Below are positions 25,156 through 36,480 of a stretch of 64,000 bases of DNA, piece by piece; positions within the stretch are counted from its first letter, which is position 1; every line of letters begins with the position of its first letter. The stretch is from assembly GCF_029962835.1 (NCBI RefSeq), contig NC_080591.1, positions 38,199,501-38,263,500 on the forward strand. The letters are read 5' to 3'. Source of the stretch: Magnolia sinica (lineage: Eukaryota; Streptophyta; Magnoliopsida; Magnoliales; Magnoliaceae). The position numbers and the translations under genes were made by a program. The notes below the pieces were generated by a model. The model did no database searches. It had not been told where the DNA came from and worked only from the letters and a program-made list of their open reading frames with translations.

Positions 25156-25849
25156 CCAGCTAAATATGCATCTCTAGGTCTGGGAGCTTGTGCATGCATC
25201 CATGCATTTATATAAGATTATCTTTGTGAAATTTATTTAATGAATGTGTATCTAATGAACCTTATCTGATTTCCATGATCATCATTGCGTAATAATTGTT
25301 ATACACTACCTATGATAACTATGCCTAATTATCTTGATGATACGATAAATCTTGGGGATTATACCTCACTGCGATAGCCATTGACGCTATCAAACCATAC
25401 TCAGTGTGTAGGAGACGCAGACGACGTGCATGCTAGCGTTTATATGGAATAGGAGGAGCCAGATGATCTTGCGACTCTATATTCCTGACTTCTTCTGTAT
25501 TTACTTTGTACTATTATGCATTGTAAAAACTTAAGACATTGATTTGTATAAGTTTTTAGGTAACCACTTGAAATATTGGTTACGTATACTTGAACTCCCT
25601 CTTATACTTGATTTGCTTCTGTCCCGCTAGTTTATTAACTTTAATAAAAAAAGAAAAAAATGTACGTGAAATTTGAGATATTTAAATGTTAATGCTCGGA
25701 TTTTTGGAAAACGAGTAGTGCACTCAGGTTTCGAGAACCGGGGTGTTACAAGATCTTTCGATATGACTCATTTTTAGGAAATGCCCTAAAATGATCTCCA
25801 AATAAATGAATGGTGTAGATGGTCCATCTAGGTCGATGGGCTCATTGGT

Positions 25850-26180
25850 GCGGCCCATGTGATGCAGCCCATTTAATGTATATGAGGCCTATTGTAATGT
25901 ATTTGAGGCCTAGATATGAGGCCCATTGTGATGCATTTGAGGCCCATGAGTTGTGGCCCGTTGTGATGTATTCGGGGCCCATGGGACCTGGCCCATTTGA
26001 TGTATATGGGGCCCATATATTGCGGCCTATTTGATGTATATGAGGCCAATGTATTGCGGCCCATTCGATGTAAGTGAGGTTCATATGATAAGGCCCGATG
26101 TGATGTATATGAGGCCCATGAGTGGGCCCAATGTGATGTATATGTGGCCCATGAGTGAGGCCCATGGTGATATATATTAA
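25850..26180. repeat. Degenerate ~40-bp GGCCCAT repeat in LTR A
   Basis: About eight decayed copies of a unit containing GGCCCAT, TGATGTATATGAGG and a variable spacer. The minus-strand LTR A copy has a shorter version at about 4430-4560. Confidence 0.7.
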
Positions 26181-27831
26181 GCACTTGTGTGAGGTAATGG
26201 GCCCACTATATGTGTGACTCTATGTGGGCCACTCCTTAGGAGCAATGTTGGTTAAATGTCTACATAGATGGGCAATGATGGTTAAATGTCCACATTGTAA
26301 TGGTCCCTTAGACCTTGTTAGGCCCATTCTTATCATTCTCTTAGTGGGTTAACCCAAATCAATGGGCCCTATTAATGTTGCATGGTCCATCCTCGTCGTA
26401 GACAAATGGCTCCGTGCTACCGGATTTGATATATCTACGGCCGAGGGCCGATCTTTATAATATGGTTTAGATCGGGTATTCATTTATGGACCCCGCCTTG
26501 CATATAGGCCGATTATCGATACAAATTATGAGTATGTGATAGCATAGCATCATGATACATGCCCATACGCATCATCTGCATGCTTGTGATGAGATGATGT
26601 TGACTATTACATATTCCTTCTGATAAGTTGTTTATGGGACTCCCTGATAGGCGGTGTTGTCCCTCATGAGCGCATGGTATGCGTAGGATTGATGCATGAC
26701 TGGATTGTATGACTCATGCATCTTGCATATGTAATGTGGTTACTATACGCCCTAGCGACATCAGAGCCGTGGCCTCCATAGGCACATCGTGGAAAGCCAG
26801 ATTGGGTACCGGGAATATTGTTATTAGCATCGGGGTGTCATAGATGTCCCATGGTGAAAATCCCTAAACCCGATGGTACCAGTCTACCAGATGATGACTC
26901 CAACGTCAAAACTGAGTGGATACATGAGCACACGAGGGCCGAATACCAGGAGGCCGCGTCTCCCACTGTATCGTGGTCGTTGGAAGGAGGTGTGGCCATA
27001 CCTGCCCTAGGGTAAGGGCAATTTCTAGGCTGAGTATGACCAGCTTGTAAATGGGTCCGCTATCGACGTGCTGGATAAGTATTAATAGGCTATTGGCCAG
27101 GCGGATAGTGAGGTTTCTTACGCTCACTTAGACTGTGCGCATGGGAAAGGGGCAGCGCTATTTGGAGTTGTTAAACCCCGGTGATTATCCAAAGTGAGAA
27201 CTGTATTGATATTTGATGCTCTAATGTTGAGCTACAGTGATATGTGGATTCGGATGAGGATTAGTATGCTTGAGTTGCATCTCGCATCGCATGTCCTTGA
27301 GATTGTTGATAGCATTCATGTCTTGCATCGCATAGCTTTGGTATGGCCTATAGTATTCATGGATTTGCCAGCGTATTCCGCATTACTCTGATATTGCATT
27401 CTAAGCACGCTTATATTGTGCACACACTCTCACCACCATCTAAGCTTTCTGTAAGCTTATTCACGATTGATGCGTGAAGGTGACGTCAAGATGCTGCCGT
27501 AACTTAGTAGGAACAGGAGTGTGTAGTCGAGCTTCAGGAGTTTTCATATTATTATCATTGTATTTCCCTTTATACACATTGTACCTTAAAGTTTTTTATC
27601 ATATTGGATTTTATTATGGTGTCTTGGTTATTGTTCGTGGGTTATGCTTATGGTCATGCTTGTTACGAAATAAATTCATGCTGAAAAATCCTCCTTGTAG
27701 GATCCCAGGATCGAAACCTGGTATATGGGTGCCGGGAGCCGAAAATGGGATACTAAGGAGGTTGTCGGTGCCGGATTCGACGATCGGGAATTTTATGAGC
27801 CTGCTTTCCGAGTTTGGGGCGTGACAGAAGT

Positions 27832-27843
27832 TAGTATCAGAAC
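27832..27843 (+). promoter_or_regulatory. Decayed Met-tRNA primer site after LTR A
   Basis: TAGTATCAGAAC lies five bases after the LTR end and matches TGGTATCAGAGC at 10 of 12 positions. Confidence 0.65.
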
Positions 27844-27997
27844 ATAACTTAGGAATAACCAAGAACAACATCACATGTTTGCCATGAGCTTAGGACAATT
27901 AGATCCCAAGTGCGTAACCCTCTAGTTTAGTTCCCTAACATGCATGCCTTGAAGAGTTCTCAAGGTTGATATGCGCTTTTGTTCTTTCCTATAGGAT

Positions 27998-28444
27998 ATG
28001 CCGCCCAAGAGAGCGACCCGAGCTATTCCCGCACCACTACCTGCGATTCCCGCTCTACCACCTGTGACTCCCACTCCACCACCAGAGATCCCTGCTCCCC
28101 AGCCTAAGGATGTCACTCCTCCGCCCGAGACCGGTGCGGATCCGACTGTACCCGTGAGTGCCTCCCAATTACAACAGATGTTGTAGACTGTCACAACAGC
28201 CCTCTAGGGGCAGGGCAGACACCCCGCTGTTACGTCAGCCCAGGCAGAGCAGGAGCACGCGAGCGCCCTTCTTCGAGAGTTCTGACAGGTCGATCCCCTG
28301 CGTTTCCAGGGTGAGCCAAACCCGATAGCAGCCGAGAGATGGCGCTTCAAGGTGAAGAAGATTTTTGATACAATGACATGTACGACCCAACAACGGGTTC
28401 GGGAGCTAGCGAAATGATACTACGACTAAAGGCACGTGCTATAA
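27998..28444 (+). pseudogene. Tekay/Del-type Gypsy gag N-terminus, broken
   Basis: The ATG at 27998 opens MPPKRATRAIP and a Pro-rich stretch (PLPAIPALPPVTPTPPPE), then stops at 28184. The same frame goes on with further stops through LLREF.QVDPLRFQGEPNPIA and AERWRFKVKKIFDTMTCT, the conserved chromovirus gag core. The region ends where a reversed LTR-B-like fragment begins (about 28545). The primer site and LTR lie directly upstream. Confidence 0.85.
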
Positions 28445-28544
28445 TATCAAGAATTAGCTACCCGTCATCGCTTGTATGCTATGAATGTATGATTAGCCCA
28501 ACCATTATTATTCCAATTGCAAACAACCAATTTAGGAAAGCTTA

Positions 28545-30495
28545 GAGATCACTATGGGGGGCTCGTCACCCAGCATAGGCCCACAGCTCGGGATAGTGTC
28601 TTATACCACCATCCCCTACTCATGAGACTCCAACATTAGGACATGTAATGATAACCACCTCAATTAGTGGCCAATTATAGTTCAACAAGTGGATCTTATC
28701 ATCGCATGGTTATACAAAAATAATTCATCAAGCCACTTAGGGTAAATATCAAATCGAAGCCACATGGGGCAAATATCAAATCAAAGCCACATAGGGCAAA
28801 TATCAAATCCAAGCCACATAAGGTAAGGGCAAATATCAAATCAAAGCCAAAGAGGTACAACGATCCCAAAGATGGTAAGTCCACAACAAAATCCCATTTA
28901 ATCCATTATGCAAAAATGGCCACTAGGTCTAGGATCCATTATAATCACAACCAATCAAGTTACATCCCAAGTCCGGGAGTACATATATAAGTTGAGTTTT
29001 CCACTAATGAATGTAGCAATTCAAGTTCCACAACCATTCACAACCATAAGGAGATATTCAAGTGCAACATATAGGTGTCTATACAAGATAAATGTCAAGC
29101 ATACAATATGAGGTTCTATTCCAATGACAACACAAGTAATTACGAAATAAGGATATCAAGTCATCAATCAAGAATTAGAATAGAGACTATCACTTAAACT
29201 AACATGGAAGCGGAAAGCCCAAGGGGAAGAAGTCATCGCCTTATGTTTTGAATCACCTTCATTGCCGTTAGGAAGCGCATGTGCCCTTAGAGTCAGACCC
29301 TATAATGAATTATGAATTTGTACGTTTATCTTAAACATTAGGGTACTAATAATGTAGTCTAGTGAACTTTGACTTACAGTCTCGACTTAAACCAGCTCAA
29401 CTCGATTGACACAACCGGTTGAGGACTCAAACTAGCCCACACTCAAATGACGATGGAAACTCAGCGAACTAAGCTGACTCAACTCACCCAAACAGTACCA
29501 GTTATCCTAACTTGGCCAAAATGACTTGACCTGAACTCGAACTAGACTCGACCGTCCGAATCGTATTAACTCGACAACGAGTCAATTCACTCCCTCTCTA
29601 TTTTTCTGACATTCTTCTCCTCCCTCTTTCTTTGAAAAGACCAACATGGACAATAAAACCTGCTGAACTCGGTTGGACTCGCTATAGGTTAGCGAGTCAA
29701 CGACTTGACGTTGTTTTGCACTAAGTCGACTTAACAACTCGGCTCTCTTCTTCTTCTTCTTCTTCTTTCTCTCTATTCTAGTTAGCCAAGAGTCTGGATG
29801 TAAAACCTGACCCTAACTCGGTTCACCAGCAGGTTGAACAGGTTGCACAACTCGTTGAGTTGACTTAGTGCAAGAAAGAGAAAATCGAGCTCCTCTCTTT
29901 TCCTGATATCTCCTTTTGTATCTTTTTTTCTTCTCTCCTTTCCCACTTTCTACCCGACCTGACAAGTCTGGACTCAGCCAGGCCCACACCCAACTTAGAC
30001 CAAACTCCGTGAAATGACAGATGAGTTGACTCGGTAGTGTCCTCTCTTCTTCTTCTTCTTCCTTCTTTCTCTCTTCCTTTTTATTCTTTCTTTTCTCTTC
30101 TTTCTTAATGCCCCCATCTCTCTCTCTCTCTCTCACTGCTAGGTGAGATGGGGTCGAAACTCGGTCTGACTCAACCCAGTGACTCGATCGAGTCGACCCA
30201 GTGTGACACGAATTTACAACAGCCCCGACTTCCTCTCTCCTTCTCTCTCTTCTTCTTCTTATTTTTCCTTATCCCTCTCTTTCCTAAGATGACTTGGACC
30301 GAGCTAAGCTCGCCCCAAACCTGACCCAAATCGGTAGAACTCGGCCCAACTTGATCCAATGACTCAGTCCAGGTCAAGTCGGTGCGGCAACTAAACACGC
30401 ACACTCTCTCCCTCTTTCGTTTCTCTTATTCCTTCCTCCCTACTCTTTCTCACCCTCCTTTTCTTCCTCTTTCTCTCTGCTACAACATGTCTAGC
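28545..30495 (-). repeat. LTR-B-like fragment, reversed
   Basis: On the minus strand it follows LTR B from about 24640 back to about 22850: the 'ttggccacta.ttgag' block, 'ctcatgag..aggggatggtgg', 'gggcctatgctgggtgac', 'gatttgatatttgcccta', 'ggtcct.ga..taatggccattt', then the GAGTCGACTCGG and GAAGAAGAAG leader. It is more diverged than LTR A copies are from each other, so it may be a sister family. It meets the Sirevirus LTR at 30502. Confidence 0.75.
28730..28850. repeat. 27-bp tandem repeat, 4 copies
   Basis: Units of AAGCCACATAGGGCAAATAT plus CAAATC start at 28730, 28757, 28784 and 28811. LTR B has a single copy of this block. Confidence 0.85.
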
Positions 30496-30501
30496 TAAGT
30501 C

Positions 30502-32404
30502 TGTAAGTGCACCCAATGTTGCACACTTGTTTGTCAATCACGTGATTAGTTGTGTCTTGTAGTCAGATGAGTTCTTTGCAAATGAAGACCGATGACGCAA
30601 CTGGATCAGAAGCATTGAAGCCACATCGAAGGCAAAGAACTGCTTCTGCGATCTTAACCTTGTAAATAGATGATCCCAACCCAAATAGGAAAACCTACTT
30701 AGGTCATCTATTTAAAGCCAATTCCCAGTTAATATTTTCTATCCTTTAGTCTTGGCTTTAACATGTCCCAAGTTGGTGAATGATTAAATGGAGAAACAGG
30801 AAATTTTGTCAAATTTCGGTAGGAAGAAGGTGCCACTGAATAACACATTCGGTATCACCGAAGATACCTTCGGTGTTACCATAGGGGCTCAAAATAATCC
30901 AGCAAGATTACAACATTAATTTGGTGTCATCGACTGAATATTTCGCTGCCACCGACGAATAAAGTTTGGTGCCACTGGAAGGGACCTTTTTCATTTAGCA
31001 ACTTGTGGAATTAATTCGGTACTACCGAAAGATATTTTGGTACTACTGAAGTAAGTTCCGTAACATTGAAGTTGGCTTCGGTAGCACTGTAAACTAGTCA
31101 TTTTCTATCCCAAGCTTATAGAGACTTGCAAAATTAGTGACAATAGGCATCATAGAGTCTCTAATGTATCCCAAGCTTATCCTAGCCCATTTAGACTCTA
31201 TCTATACAAGTTTCATGCTCTTTTCATTGCGATCTTTCACTCCTATGAGCATTCAAAGCTCCTATTAATGAAGAATATGAACCCGTGCCTTCTCTAGAGT
31301 GCAAATAGGAAAACCCTTTATCTTTGATACTCCAGAGCTTCCATGAATCCCTTAAGAAATCCACTCATTATCATAGATAAGAGATTTAACCAACTCTCAT
31401 TACTTGGTCACCTTTGTAGGTACATATTATGCAAGGTTCTTGATCGTGAAGTTAAACCAACAGGTAAATCCAATCTACTCGATGGGGGGGAGCACCGAGA
31501 AGCTGATTCAAGCACAAGAGCGTAAAGATCAAGCATCCCAAGATAAGCTACAAAAGAGAACTCTATCCAACAATTAAGTGTCATAGTTATGACTTTAAAG
31601 TTTAATGTCTTTCCTCGTATAGGATTGAGGCTAAGAGTTTGCTATTAATAAACTTGATTAGGTTCCTTATATGGGACCTTGGTTGGTGGGTCTAAATGTA
31701 CGTGCCTTGTGTGGGACCTTAGCTAGTGAGCCTAAATGTAGGTGCCTTGTGTGGCACCTTAGTTGATGGGCCTAAACGGAGGTGCCTAGTGTAGGACCTT
31801 GGCCGGTAGGCCTAAACTGAGGTGCCTAGTGTGGGACCTTGGCCGGTGGGCCTAAACATGGGTTCTTAGTGTAGGACTTTGGCTCTTGCGGAGAGCATAA
31901 ATTGGTGTCCTTAGAGTAGGACTATAAATATTATTGGTGAACCTATTTTAAAACTATTGATAGTGAAATCAGGTGCACTCTAGGATTAAGTGTGGATGCT
32001 GAGAGTGGAGTAGGCACGTAGCTGAACCACTATAAATGCTTGTGTTTGGAATTGTCATTTGTGCATCCATTTAACCATGCTTATATATGCTTGAATGTTT
32101 TTAACTTCTCATACATGATTGAATGAATGCTATGAATTGATAGGAAGCACATTCCATATACAAGCTCGTAACACTAGGCTAGTTGTTGTATCTGCATATC
32201 TTTAATAGCCTTTGTGATTGGAACCTCTAACTAGCTTGAAAGCCGTTGGAGTCATATTGCCTTACTTGCTTAAACTGAATGATTATTTAAGTTAGGCAAT
32301 CGGGACTTTAAATAGGCAAAAATATTTGAAAAGTCCTATCCACCCCCTCTAGGACCTTAACTCAGATTTTTTCTTCAGTATCAGCGGTGTAAACCGCAAT
32401 TTCA
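30502..32404 (+). repeat. 5' LTR of a Sirevirus-like Copia element (~1.9 kb)
   Basis: The right end is firm: ...ACCGCAATTTCA, then a primer site at 32407. The left end TGTAAGTGCACCC is inferred from the TG and the change from the LTR-B-like sequence. It includes 'ttcggt..taccgaag' motifs and 'caccccctctaggac', as in Sirevirus LTRs. No 3' LTR was found. Confidence 0.7.
31661..31890. repeat. 40-bp tandem repeat, about 5.5 copies, in the Sirevirus LTR
   Basis: An exact 40-base period (units at 31661, 31701, 31741, 31781, 31821, part at 31861) around GTGCCTAGTGTGGGACCTTG and a following GGCCGGTGGGCCTAAAC block. Confidence 0.92.
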
Positions 32405-32406
32405 AT

Positions 32407-32418
32407 TGGTATCAGAGC
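32407..32418 (+). promoter_or_regulatory. Primer binding site of the Sirevirus-like element
   Basis: A perfect TGGTATCAGAGC, two bases after the LTR end and 42 bases before the gag frame. Confidence 0.92.
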
Positions 32419-32459
32419 GAGGTTCCACTGAAAAAGGTTTAACAACCTAGAGGAAGATC

Positions 32460-32564
32460 TTGACTGAAGAAAGAATTATAGGCAAAGGAGAGGGACCATC
32501 CGTCTCACAACCACCCATCTTTAATGGTACAAACTATGCATACTGGAAGGCCAGAATAATATTT
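32460..32564 (+). pseudogene. Sirevirus-like gag, N-terminal piece
   Basis: The frame from 32460 reads MTEERIIGKGEGPSVSQPPI (the opening codon is TTG; an upstream ATG is not seen) and then FNGTNYAYWKARIIF, the conserved opening of Sirevirus/Copia gag. It is interrupted at 32564 by solo LTR D; the gag sequence resumes at 34413. The peptide that continues past 32565 in the same frame is LTR sequence and is not part of gag. Confidence 0.82.
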
Positions 32565-34412
32565 TGTAAATGCTATAGTGTAAATCTAGCACCCGAAGAG
32601 TTGTCAAATTTTATTGTGTCAAACCACTTAGAATTTGTATCATGCTTTAAGTTGAAGTGATCAAGTTCGTGCATTTTAAAGTTGTATGTATCTTTGTCGA
32701 ACTTGCCTACATTTTCAAGATGAAGTGAAGATTGTTAAAGTTCATAGTTTCGAACTCAAATTCAAAAACTAAGGCTCATGAACTCAAGTTCAAGTTTGAA
32801 GTTCAAATACTGTACGCTAAAGACTCAAGAACTCAAGCGTAACTCGAGCTCAAGTTTAAGAGATCGAATTCAAGCTTCATGTATCACAAGAATTCAAGAT
32901 TCAGAAGCAAATAATGTTTCAATTGTTTCTACTCACAAACAGGTATGGATGACCCTAGATTGACCATAGGTTGTGTCATATTCATTGCATATTGTATGTG
33001 AGTCATTTCATATATTTATAGGTTATTTTTTCGACTAGTCTTAGTCCTTGTTTGACTAGTCCAAGTACTGGCTCGACCAGTCTAAGAGTTTTCTCGACCA
33101 GTCCAAGGTTTGTTGTTATTTTTCAGAATTTTCTATTGGACTCTCGACCAGTCTTGGAGACTGCTCGACCAATCAAGTGAATAGTTCTCTATCGGTCGTG
33201 TAGTGCTTGACTGGTCGTACAATGCTCGACTCAAAGTCCAGCAAGCTTTTGTGGTCCCACTCGACTAGTCGAGCAAGCCACTCAACCAGTCGAGTAACGT
33301 CCTTATCTTATCGCGCAAGAAAATTTGAAACTTTGTTGGTCCTTCGACTAGTCGAGTGAACAGTATTTTCACCTATAAATAGAGAACGAATTTCAAAATT
33401 TATTCATTCATTATAGCAAAATCAAGACACCACTCTGAGAGATAAGTTTGTGATTTTGTTAAGCTATATTATGCTCATTTTATATTCTCTTTAATTAGCT
33501 TTGGTAATTTAATTTTGTGATCTTTATTCCAACCTTACATTAAGAAGGGATTTGTGTTTTCCCCTTTCTTGAGATTAAAATAAAATCAAGTTAGCCCAGA
33601 TTGATTTAATTAAAAATCATTTAAAACTAGAACATTTTCATCTGTGAGACTGGACATTGAACGTCTTCGTCTACATCGAATTAGTTCTATCAGGCTTCTT
33701 CAAAAGGAGAATTTCCAGATAAGTATCATTTACAGTTTTGTATATCCTTTTTGTGGTTTTTGAGGTTGTGCTAGAAAAATTCTCTTTTTGATTTTGTCTG
33801 AGGTAATCCAGAAAATCTTAGAGTGCGGGGTTTTTGTAATTGTGTAAGTCCAACTAAAGACACAATTGTGAAGGTTTTAAGGTGAATCTTAGTAAACCTT
33901 TTTTCATAGTAAACGCTAATATCCCGAGGGAGTGGATATTAGGAGTGGAGTAGTTGTATGGCTGTTTTCTAACAGTTAGTATACACACAAACAAACCACT
34001 ATAATTCCTGGAGTTGTGGTGGATGATTGAGTGTGCTTATATGTGTGAATGTTGTAATTTACTTTAAGCATTTGTGGTGAATGGTGTAATTTATTTTATG
34101 CACTTGTGAAAATGTTGTAATAACTTAGTTTATTTTCTTTGCTATTTCCTTTGGCTCTTCATTGGTTTGGGTTTTTTATACTTACAAACGTTCTAATAAG
34201 GTTGTCCTGCCATAAGCCTTTAGTTTTTGGTATTAGGTTGTCCTTGGAACTAAGTTTGTATCAACCTCTCAGGACTAGTACATTTGAGGTTGTTATTTAC
34301 TTGTGTTTCTTTATTATTTGATTGTGCTATCTTTGTTTCAATTCCGCATTTTATTTTTAATTTGGCATAGTCCTATTCACCCCCCTCTAGGATGTTTAGC
34401 TCAGCCTTTTCA
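32565..34412 (+). mobile_element. Solo LTR, family D, 1848 bp, inside Sirevirus gag
   Basis: TGTAAATGC ... CCTTTTCA, flanked by TATTT at 32560-32564 and 34413-34417. Taking out the LTR and one duplication leaves one continuous gag frame, which confirms the borders. No primer site follows. Typical Copia LTR features are present: direct 'gttcaag' repeats near the start, several CGACTAGTCGAG palindromes (33030-33360), and the 'cctattcacccccctctagga' tail. The window start (1-494) is another copy. Confidence 0.88.
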
Positions 34413-35458
34413 TATTTTTTCTCTTGGCCTTAGATGATGATGTATGAGAGATTATTGAAAATAGATATACTGCACCTACGGAGCAAATTGTTCTTGAGGA
34501 TGGTACAACAATTACCAAACCACAAGTGGACCCAGTATGACAAATATATGAGGATGGGTGAAGCCAAAGCCATGAATGCAATCTGCTGCGGAGTTTCAAA
34601 GGAAGTATTTTATCAAATAAGTATATGTGCAAACTCTAAGGCAGCATAGGAGTTATTAGAAACTACCCATAAAGGAACTAATATGGTAAAAATGTCAAGG
34701 CTTTAGCTTCTAACATCTCAGTTTGAACACATAATGACGAAAGAATATGAGACGTTCATGGAGTTTTTCACGAGACTAAATGGTATATGTAACTCCATGG
34801 GAGGACTTGGAGAAAGAATTCTGGTACCCAAAATATGTAAGAAAATTCTGAAATCCTTACTGGAACATTCTGAGGTTGTTATTTACTTGTGCTTCTTTAT
34901 TATTTGATTGTGCTATCTTTGTTTCAATTCCGCATTTTATTTTTAATTTGGCATAGTCCTATTCACCCCCCCTCTAGGACGTTTAGCTCAGCCTTTTCAT
35001 ATTTTTTCTCCTGGCCTTAGATGATGATGTATGAGAGATTATTGAAAATAGATATACTGCACCTACAGAACAACTTGTTCTTGAGCATGGTACAACAATC
35101 ACCAAACCAAAACCAAAGGTCAAGTGGGCCCAGTATGACAAATAGATGAGGATGTGTGAAGCCAAAGCCATGAATGCAATTTGCTGCGGAGTTTCAAAGG
35201 AAGTATTTCATCAAATAAGTATATGTGCAAACTTTAAGGCAGCATAGGAGTTATTAGAAACTACCCATAAAGGAACTAATATGGTAAAAATGTTAAGGCT
35301 TTAGCTTCTAACATCTCAGTTTGAACACATAAAGACAAAAGAATATGAGACGTTCATGGAGTTTTTCACGAGACTAAATGGTATATGTAACTCCATGGGA
35401 GGACTTGGAAAAAGAATTCTGGTACCCAAAATATGTACGGAAATTCTGAGATCCTTAC
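34286..35458 (+). repeat. 586-bp tandem duplication spanning LTR D end and gag
   Basis: Unit 1 is 34286-34871 and unit 2 is about 34872-35458, offset 586-587 bases and differing at scattered bases. Each carries the last ~127 bases of LTR D, the TATTT duplication and the same gag part. The junction 'ggaacattc/tgaggttg' joins gag to the middle of the LTR end. The duplication therefore came after the LTR D insertion. Confidence 0.9.
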
Positions 35459-36480
35459 TGGAACGTTTTAACTCCAAGGTCACTACCATTGAAGAGTGTA
35501 GGAATATAAAAGAAATAAAAGTAAAAGAACTAGTAGGTTCCCTACAGACTTTTGAACTACACTTCAAACCACTCATAAAATCCAAAAATACCGTTCACAA
35601 AACCTTTAACACCATGAATACAATAGAGGAAGAAGATAATGAGAAAGAAGATTGAGATGAAGAAGTTGCCCTCTTAGCTAAAAAATTTAAAAGATTCTTT
35701 AATAAGAACCGTGGAAGACCATATGACAACAAGGTAACTCAACTAGACCACAAGCGCTAAACTGACAAATTCAACAAGCACATAGAGCTTCAATTCTACA
35801 ACTGTAAAAAGTTTGGTCACATCTCCATGAAATGCTTTACAAAGAAGTCCAAAGGAAAAGCTATGGAAGCCACTTAAGATGACACTGACGACTTAAATTC
35901 AGATTCAGATGATTTAAGTAGTGACGGAGACACAAAATCATTGAAGATTCTCATGGCCTCCACCACTACAGTCATTTCCAAAAATTTGGATAAATAAGAT
36001 GAACTTGATATTGAGGAAATTAAAAAGGGGAGAGGAACTAGAGTTAGAAGCATAACCTTTGATAATCTGATCAAGAAAATTGAACTTTTAGAATTAAAAG
36101 TTGAAAATTAAAAAGAAAAATCAAGAAACAAAAAATGAAAGTAAACATTTTGATCAAAGAGCAGAACTAACCCGAAAATTTACTCAAAGCAATGAAAATT
36201 TTGAGAAACTTCTAGGCATGGGAAGAAAATCCAAAAATATGATAGACCTAGGATATGAATCGGAATCCTCCTTTACCTCATTAATGATAACAAATTCAAC
36301 TACTCCAAATTGCAAAGATCGAGTTGAATGCCATCACTGTGGAAAGATAGGACACTACAAATGAGAATGTCTTATGGTAAAGAAATCTGATGTTACTTCC
36401 AAGACAAACCACAAAGTCACATTCAAATCATTTAAAAGTCACTCAGAGAAATATTCTTCTAGCTTAAATAAAATTGTTGC
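34413..36480 (+). pseudogene. Sirevirus-like gag, main part, broken and partly duplicated
   Basis: After LTR D the frame continues with EIIENRYTAPTEQIV and KAMNAICCGVSKEVF, then (second unit) FFTRLNGICNSMGGLGKRIL and EELVGSLQTFELH-type blocks (here VKELVGSLQTFELHFK), the Sirevirus gag core. Two zinc-knuckle regions follow: FYNCKKFGHISMKC near 35795, whose first Cys is Phe, and a complete start CHHCGKIGH at 36332, followed by a stop. An acidic DDTDDLNSDSDDLSSDGD stretch lies between. Many stops make it dead. No pol domain follows. Confidence 0.82.

Larger units (their letters stand above)
21400..25750 (+). mobile_element. Solo LTR, family B, 4351 bp, nested in LTR A
   Basis: The ends are perfect inverted repeats TGTAACACCCC / GGGGTGTTACA. 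The flanks are TGATC (21395-21399) and AGATC (25751-25755), a 5-bp target duplication with one mismatch. No primer site or purine tract adjoins, so it is a solo LTR. It contains a TATAAATA promoter (22837), a purine-rich leader, and a tandem array (24721-25155). The ends resemble other long-LTR Tekay/Del-type Gypsy elements. Confidence 0.87.
19356..27826 (+). mobile_element. LTR family A (second copy), split by a nested solo LTR
   Basis: It starts TATAAGGCCC (TG changed to TA) and ends GGGGCGTGACA. Without the nested LTR B and its target duplication the length is ~4.1 kb, matching the 3951-bp solo copy in reverse. It follows a chromodomain and purine tract on the left and precedes a primer site and gag on the right. 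It is therefore at once the 3' LTR of one element unit and the 5' LTR of the next. The two halves are 19356-21399 and 25751-27826. Confidence 0.85.

Noticed and set aside
28730..28850. Evenly spaced 27-bp repeat that could suggest CRISPR
   Set aside because: It is a head-to-tail tandem without unique spacers, in plant LTR sequence.
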